Assembly: GCA_964401045.1 (NCBI GenBank) | Contig: CAYNXB010000050.1 | Coordinates: 1 to 19,134, forward strand | Reading direction: 5' to 3' | Length of the DNA stretch: 19,134 bases | DNA from: CAYNXB01 sp964401045 | Lineage (GTDB): Bacteria; Pseudomonadota; Alphaproteobacteria; Sphingomonadales; Sphingomonadaceae | Shown here: positions 15,401 through 19,134 of the stretch, piece by piece | How positions within the stretch are numbered: position 1 is the stretch's first letter | Layout: each line of letters starts with the position of its first letter | Made by a program: the position numbers and the translations under genes | Notes under the pieces: model-generated | Database searches by the model: none | The model's input: the letters and a program-made list of their open reading frames with translations, nothing else | Told to the model about the DNA's origin: nothing

Positions 15401-18400
15401 CGTAGGCGGATCGTCGGTGGTTTCGCTGACCAATACCGACATCACCGCGGTCGATAACAGGGCCCTGGAAGTCAGCGGCGGCCATACCGGCAGTCTCACC
15501 GTGGACAGCAACTCCTCGATCGGGAGCACCGGCGGCGGCTACAGCGTTCATTTCGCCGACGCGGGTGGAACCTACTCAATCGATGCGCCGATCACGCTGG
15601 CCGGCGGTGGCATGGTGATCAATCCGTCGCCCGGCACGTTCGACTTCAACGGGGCCCTCACGATCACCGGCGCGTCCGTCGATTCGCTGCTGATCTATGG
15701 CGCCAACGGCGGAATCAATTTCGGCACGGTCGATATCGTCTCGCCGGGCGGATCGGGGATCTGGATCGAGGCCACGACCGCCGACGTCACTTTTGCCGAC
15801 GCCAGCGTGGGCGATTCAGCGACCACTGGCGGCTACGGCGTCAGCATCGATAGCCAAACGGCGACGAGCACGATCAGCTTCGCTAACCTCGATCTGACGC
15901 GCGATGAGGCGAACGTCGATGCATTCGTCGTAACCGACTCACTCGGTACGATCGCCGTCACCGCGGGCAGCTTCAGCAACACCGGCGCGAGCGACCTGTT
16001 CGATCTCGACCGCGGCAGTGCGACCGTGTCCATCGGCGCGACGCTGGCGGATAGTAACGCCAGCGGTAACGGCATCAGCATCGACGGCGTGACCGGCGGC
16101 TCGATCACCTTCACCGGCAATTACACGAAGACCGGGGGGGGCAAGGCGATCTCGATCGGCGAGACGGCCGATAATACCGGCGGCGCGATCGCGTTCGGCG
16201 GCGATATCGACTCGACCGGCGCGGGTATCGTCATCGCCGGGACCAATTCGCTCGCGTTCAACGGCAGCGTAGGACTGACCTCGCTCCTGGGTAATGGGGT
16301 CGACGTGTCTGGCGCCAATGGCACGATCAGCTTTGCCGATCTCGACATCGCGCTGGGCGCCGACAACATCGTCGGCATCGACTTGAATGGCGCAAGTTTC
16401 ACTGGCGCGTTCACCGCCATCGATTTCGATCTCACCTCGACAAGCTCGAGCGGAACCACTGGCGTCGACCTGCGCAACGCCGTGGGCACGGTTCGTCTTG
16501 GGGACACGGTTGCAAGCAGCGGGGCAAGCGCGAGTATTGCGGGCGTCGTCACCGGGGTGCAGATCGACAACACCAGCGACGTCACCTTCACCTTCGGAGA
16601 TGGCGAGAACACGGCGGATGTCGCCTCGGTGATCGATGTTCTGGGCACTGCCATCGACTTCGGCGACAACGACGGCTCGGTAGGCTCGTTCAACTTCATC
16701 GACGTAGACTGGAGTCAGGCGAGCAACAGCCTGAGCTACCAGAACCTGTTGAGCAATTTTACGATCTACTACGTCGACGCCCAGGGTGACGGGAACGGTA
16801 GCGCCGCCGATCCCGGCAATTTCGCCGATGCGGCGATGCTCGATCCCGATGTTATCATCCTCGTCAATCAGAACGCGTCGGGCATCGACTCGATCGATCT
16901 CGCGGGTATTGCCCAGGGCAGCGCCGGCGCCTTCGAGATGCAGGACGGGCAGGGCCTGTTCAGCTTCAACGGTGGGGACCCGCTCGACCTCGCACACTAC
17001 GGCTACTCGATGGGCGGCGCGCCCTCGAACTTCCAGTTCACCGCGATCTCGACCATCGACACGACGGTCGTGAATCCAGGCCTAGGCGCCGGCGCGCCGA
17101 TCCTGACCAGCACAGCCAACGCGCCGGTTCTCACGCTTGCCGACGGCGGCCACTTCACCCTTGGCGGTGTCGTGATCGAAACCGCCCTGAACGCTGCAGT
17201 TCAAGGCAACGCCGTCGCCAGCCTGCGGGTCGAAGACAGCGACCTGAGCGGCCTCACCGGGTTGAGCCTGAGGCTGCAAGACAACGCGGCAGCGACCACC
17301 GGCCAGTATGTCATCCGCGATTCAGTCCTCACCGGGCAGGATGTCGCTTTCTGGCTCTCTGCGGGAACCGGCGACTCCTACAATCTCACTATCAGCGGAT
17401 CGAACATCTCGGCCGCTAGTTACGCAGCGATGGACATTTCCGCCTCGGATGGCGGCATCGGGCGCGTTGCGTTTTCGAATATCGAAGCCGGGGGCGGCGC
17501 GCCCTCCGGCATACGGCTGCTTTCCAACCACGGCACGCTTACGATCAGCGAGTTCGACGACATCACCGTGTCCGCAGCCAGTTCGGTCGCGATAGAGATT
17601 GCCGGGAACGGGCCGTTGGTGTTCGACGCCGATCCTGACACCGTGCCCATCGAAACGGTCGTCGCCGGAAACGTCCATATCGGCACGAGCGACGCGCCGA
17701 TTTCGGGCAGGGGCCTGTACATGTACAGCCTGTCCGGGGCGCTGACGATCCAGGACCTTCAGTCGCATACCCTGGGCACCGCCCTCTTTGTCGACAATTC
17801 GCCGGCCCCGTCGCTGGAGTTCGCGTTCGCGACGCTGGGCGGCGACATCAGCGCGACGGCTGCCTCCTCGCTTGTCGGCGGCATTGAACTGCGGGACATC
17901 AATGCTGACATCGTGCTCGACACCGTAGCGATCACCGGCTTCCCGACCGGCGTGAATTTGGATTCCGTCACCGGCGTGGGAACGGACGACAATGCGCTGA
18001 CGATCGGCACACTCACTCTCGATGGGTCGACCGGCGATGCGCTTTCGCTAGTCGATGTGGCCGGTGGAGTGACGATCACCGGCGGAGCCATCGGCGCGAA
18101 CGACGATCCCACCGGGCGTCGGGTCTTCATCAGCGGCGGCGCGGGTGAAATCGCCATCGGCGCGGACATCACAAGGACAAGCCTGGGCCAGTTCGTTCGC
18201 GTGAGCGACCGCACCGGCGGATCGGTGACCTTCTCCGGCGCGCTTTCGTCCAGCAGCGGCATCCTCGTCAGCGACAACACGGGGGGCTCTGTGAGTTTCA
18301 CCGGCCCGGTGACGCTCTCGACCGGCGGCGCCAACGCCATCGAGCTTACCAACAACACCGGCGTGGCGGTCAACTTCTCCGGCGGTCTGGTCGTGAATAC

Positions 18401-19134
18401 CACCAGTGGACGCGGCATCCAGGCGACCGGGGGCGGCACGCTGTCCGTCACCGACAGCGCCCTCCTTACCAACAGCATCACCACCACCGGCGGCCGGGCG
18501 ATAAACCTCGATACGATCACTATTGGCGATGCGGGGGTGACGCTCGACACCGTCAACGTCACCGCCGGGCAGTATGGCTTGTATTTCAACCATGTCGGCC
18601 AGACCGCCTCCTCGACCGGCATCGACATTCTCGACGGCTCGATCGCTGTCAGCCAGGCGGGTGGGCACGCGGTGCACATCGAACAGAGCTACGCCGACGT
18701 CTACATCGGCGCCGATCTATCGGCAGCAAGCACGGCTGCGAACTCGGTGTGGGTGATCGACGGCGGCCGGAGCGGCGGGCAGGCGATCGAGTTCGCCGGG
18801 TCGATCGATGATGATGCCGGTGGCGTCTACCTGGATAACAACGATCAAGGCGGCCTAGCGATGATCATGTTCTCGGGCACGGTCGACATCGATACCGGGT
18901 CCGGCGCGAGCTCCGGTTTCTACGCGGGCAATGGCGGCAACGTCTCAGTCACTGGACAGATGAGCGTCGATACGGTCGGCTCGACCAAGGGCATCCAGCT
19001 GCAGGACAACACAGGGAGCACGCTCACCTTCAACTCCTCGGGCACCGGCCTTGATATCAACACTGCCGGCGGCACCGGCTTGCTCTACACCGGTGGCGGC
19101 ACGCTGGCGGTGCTCGGTTCGGGCAACACGATCG
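12492..19134 (+). CDS. Giant inverse autotransporter (intimin/invasin-type) with beta-helix-like passenger; 3' end outside window
   Basis: An open frame of 2214 complete codons without a stop, so the protein is longer than shown. A signal peptide (hydrophobic run ending APANAQ, residues about 1-36) precedes a barrel-like domain at about 45-270. This has features of the inverse-autotransporter beta-domain: VQGDDALLFLDGRIGVTDDT, an NLGLGVRAI strand, GGYGYFDYTRDKSNRDFYGA and ELRANYYLP, ending in QVRLRLSFGKPR. A linker with LTDVESRMTERVRRRG follows. From about residue 320 on, the protein is Gly/Ser/Thr/Asp/Ile-rich with short alternating strands and turns, as in right-handed beta-helices. Three similar cap-like motifs start near residues 322, 817 and 1424. 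No LysM or Ig-like (Big) repeats are seen. It should be anchored in the outer membrane by its N-terminus with the passenger outside, a probable adhesin. Barrel family: fairly sure; passenger fold: inferred. Confidence 0.88.
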   Translation, partial: MGLQRLMRQHLLASTCSFAAIAVLSAAPANAQDKAPDATTYQPFGEVVAQAGSDESGVSLEGWSPIVQGDDALLFLDGRIGVTDDTDGYTNLGLGVRAIVGDSVVLGGYGYFDYTRDKSNRDFYGATFGAELMTPRFELRANYYLPTSDDKYLGTEVASTGALVIDGNELLERRDTMSFDLTSMKGIDGEVGVKLFAADDGSQDFRLYGGGYHYWDRLVDDFDGGYGEAEYRLNGVLGEGSFLSLAGRVSDDNQRGTDVSGQVRLRLSFGKPRGAAANLTDVESRMTERVRRRGPIMVQTRATPGTRDFGVLNDLTGQQFGQFFFADGANSAGAGDPDDATTLGDAAARAGAGDTIVAEGGHGTIATTGVTLADGASLVGGGATTLQVRTEHGGVRPYTLGIAAGTIANSDDAADTLTLGDGNLVAGLSLVGGANAIVGEGISGATIRDVTISDVAQSGIALTDAGLVSVTGSEISSGASGALAIGGASTVALSGLQLSSTGGTVLSLDGSGADLIVTQFSDLTVLGDNGETGGVRVTDATFDADPTTSAIENVDGGDLSVGATGRVGGDGLALDGVLGGIEFGDVDVFTDGGTGLYIRDGEGKAGSFFFGNTSGTIDANGGAAADIDPVTVASTFDAITSTGSPGAGLLFDTVAGSFTVTGPTTVTSPATDGIVIRNSTADFNFGATKIIGFSDTGVDLTGAQGDAKFASLDIVGDGSAGSKGIDLSGSSNTGGFLGTTGSSSVSGVDIGIDLSGAELTGTFQFGDGSDTDANGAASSIDADTPIVATDLGTTGTYNILDAELTGDITGLAGDQITVFFVDSTAGAGSASDPGTLAQAEASGADIIILVNDGLGDLDAAGSGADDTLVLLAGQHLTGFYGQDAFTYNQGGPQDNLLVHGLAAGIEVTVDDPTGNGAATLVSSTDDAVTAGGGTRIDHVVIGDSAEFGVRVGGVAGTVQIGDSDIESLAIVGGSSVVSLTNTDITAVDNRALEVSGGHTGSLTVDSNSSIGSTGGGYSVHFADAGGTYSIDAPITLAGGGMVINPSPGTFDFNGALTITGASVDSLLIYGANGGINFGTVDIVSPGGSGIWIEATTADVTFADASVGDSATTGGYGVSIDSQTATSTISFANLDLTRDEANVDAFVVTDSLGTIAVTAGSFSNTGASDLFDLDRGSATVSIGATLADSNASGNGISIDGVTGGSITFTGNYTKTGGGKAISIGETADNTGGAIAFGGDIDSTGAGIVIAGTNSLAFNGSVGLTSLLGNGVDVSGANGTISFADLDIALGADNIVGIDLNGASFTGAFTAIDFDLTSTSSSGTTGVDLRNAVGTVRLGDTVASSGASASIAGVVTGVQIDNTSDVTFTFGDGENTADVASVIDVLGTAIDFGDNDGSVGSFNFIDVDWSQASNSLSYQNLLSNFTIYYVDAQGDGNGSAADPGNFADAAMLDPDVIILVNQNASGIDSIDLAGIAQGSAGAFEMQDGQGLFSFNGGDPLDLAHYGYSMGGAPSNFQFTAISTIDTTVVNPGLGAGAPILTSTANAPVLTLADGGHFTLGGVVIETALNAAVQGNAVASLRVEDSDLSGLTGLSLRLQDNAAATTGQYVIRDSVLTGQDVAFWLSAGTGDSYNLTISGSNISAASYAAMDISASDGGIGRVAFSNIEAGGGAPSGIRLLSNHGTLTISEFDDITVSAASSVAIEIAGNGPLVFDADPDTVPIETVVAGNVHIGTSDAPISGRGLYMYSLSGALTIQDLQSHTLGTALFVDNSPAPSLEFAFATLGGDISATAASSLVGGIELRDINADIVLDTVAITGFPTGVNLDSVTGVGTDDNALTIGTLTLDGSTGDALSLVDVAGGVTITGGAIGANDDPTGRRVFISGGAGEIAIGADITRTSLGQFVRVSDRTGGSVTFSGALSSSSGILVSDNTGGSVSFTGPVTLSTGGANAIELTNNTGVAVNFSGGLVVNTTSGRGIQATGGGTLSVTDSALLTNSITTTGGRAINLDTITIGDAGVTLDTVNVTAGQYGLYFNHVGQTASSTGIDILDGSIAVSQAGGHAVHIEQSYADVYIGADLSAASTAANSVWVIDGGRSGGQAIEFAGSIDDDAGGVYLDNNDQGGLAMIMFSGTVDIDTGSGASSGFYAGNGGNVSVTGQMSVDTVGSTKGIQLQDNTGSTLTFNSSGTGLDINTAGGTGLLYTGGGTLAVLGSGNTI
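16134..16141. repeat. Eight-base G homopolymer inside the adhesin gene
   Basis: Eight consecutive G encode part of Thr-Gly-Gly-Gly-Lys in the passenger. A slip of one base would end the protein early. A shorter six-base G run lies near 18282-18287. Confidence 0.85.

Overview
The window is GC-rich DNA from what looks like an alphaproteobacterium, most likely a member of the Sphingomonadales. I infer this from the style of the exopolysaccharide genes, a GST gene overlapping a GreA/GreB-type gene by ATGA, and a large serine recombinase of a type I associate with that class. No rRNA, tRNA or CRISPR array was seen.

Region 1 (18-4368, minus strand) is a tight exopolysaccharide operon read right to left. 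It encodes an O-antigen ligase/polymerase-like membrane protein, a Wza-type outer-membrane export lipoprotein, and a Wzc/GumC-type chain-length regulator fused to a tyrosine autokinase. Together these polymerise, control the length of, and export a surface polysaccharide. The glycosyltransferases that build the repeat unit are not in view. The polymerase gene carries a ten-base G/C homopolymer, a possible phase-variation switch.

Region 2 (about 4400-8880) is mobile DNA: a large serine recombinase (plus strand), and convergent to it two overlapping minus-strand genes, both related to IS1595/ISXO2 transposases. The downstream one keeps D, D and E. The upstream one keeps the fold signature but has K, D and N in those places, so it looks like a catalytically dead partner. 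Short candidate inverted repeats at 6513 and 8880 would enclose both genes. This active/inactive transposase pair is my best candidate for an undescribed arrangement.

Region 3 (about 8900-9820) is decayed chromosomal DNA: a GST gene that has lost its 5' part, followed by a frameshifted GreA/GreB-type gene. A short minus-strand ORF of unknown meaning lies at its edge.

Region 4 (9980-12157) is a cyanophycin-synthetase-like protein with an intact-looking ATP-grasp part but a Mur-ligase-like part that has lost its P-loop. It is followed by a twice-frameshifted C-terminal scrap of a transposase (about 12160-12314).

Region 5 (12492 to the window end) is the 5' part of a giant plus-strand gene, open for 2214 codons with no stop. 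It encodes a signal peptide, an inverse-autotransporter (intimin/invasin-type) beta-barrel, and a very long Gly/Ser/Thr/Asp-rich beta-helix-like passenger in at least three modules. The window thus combines surface polysaccharide, a surface adhesin and recombination genes, typical of a variable accessory region.
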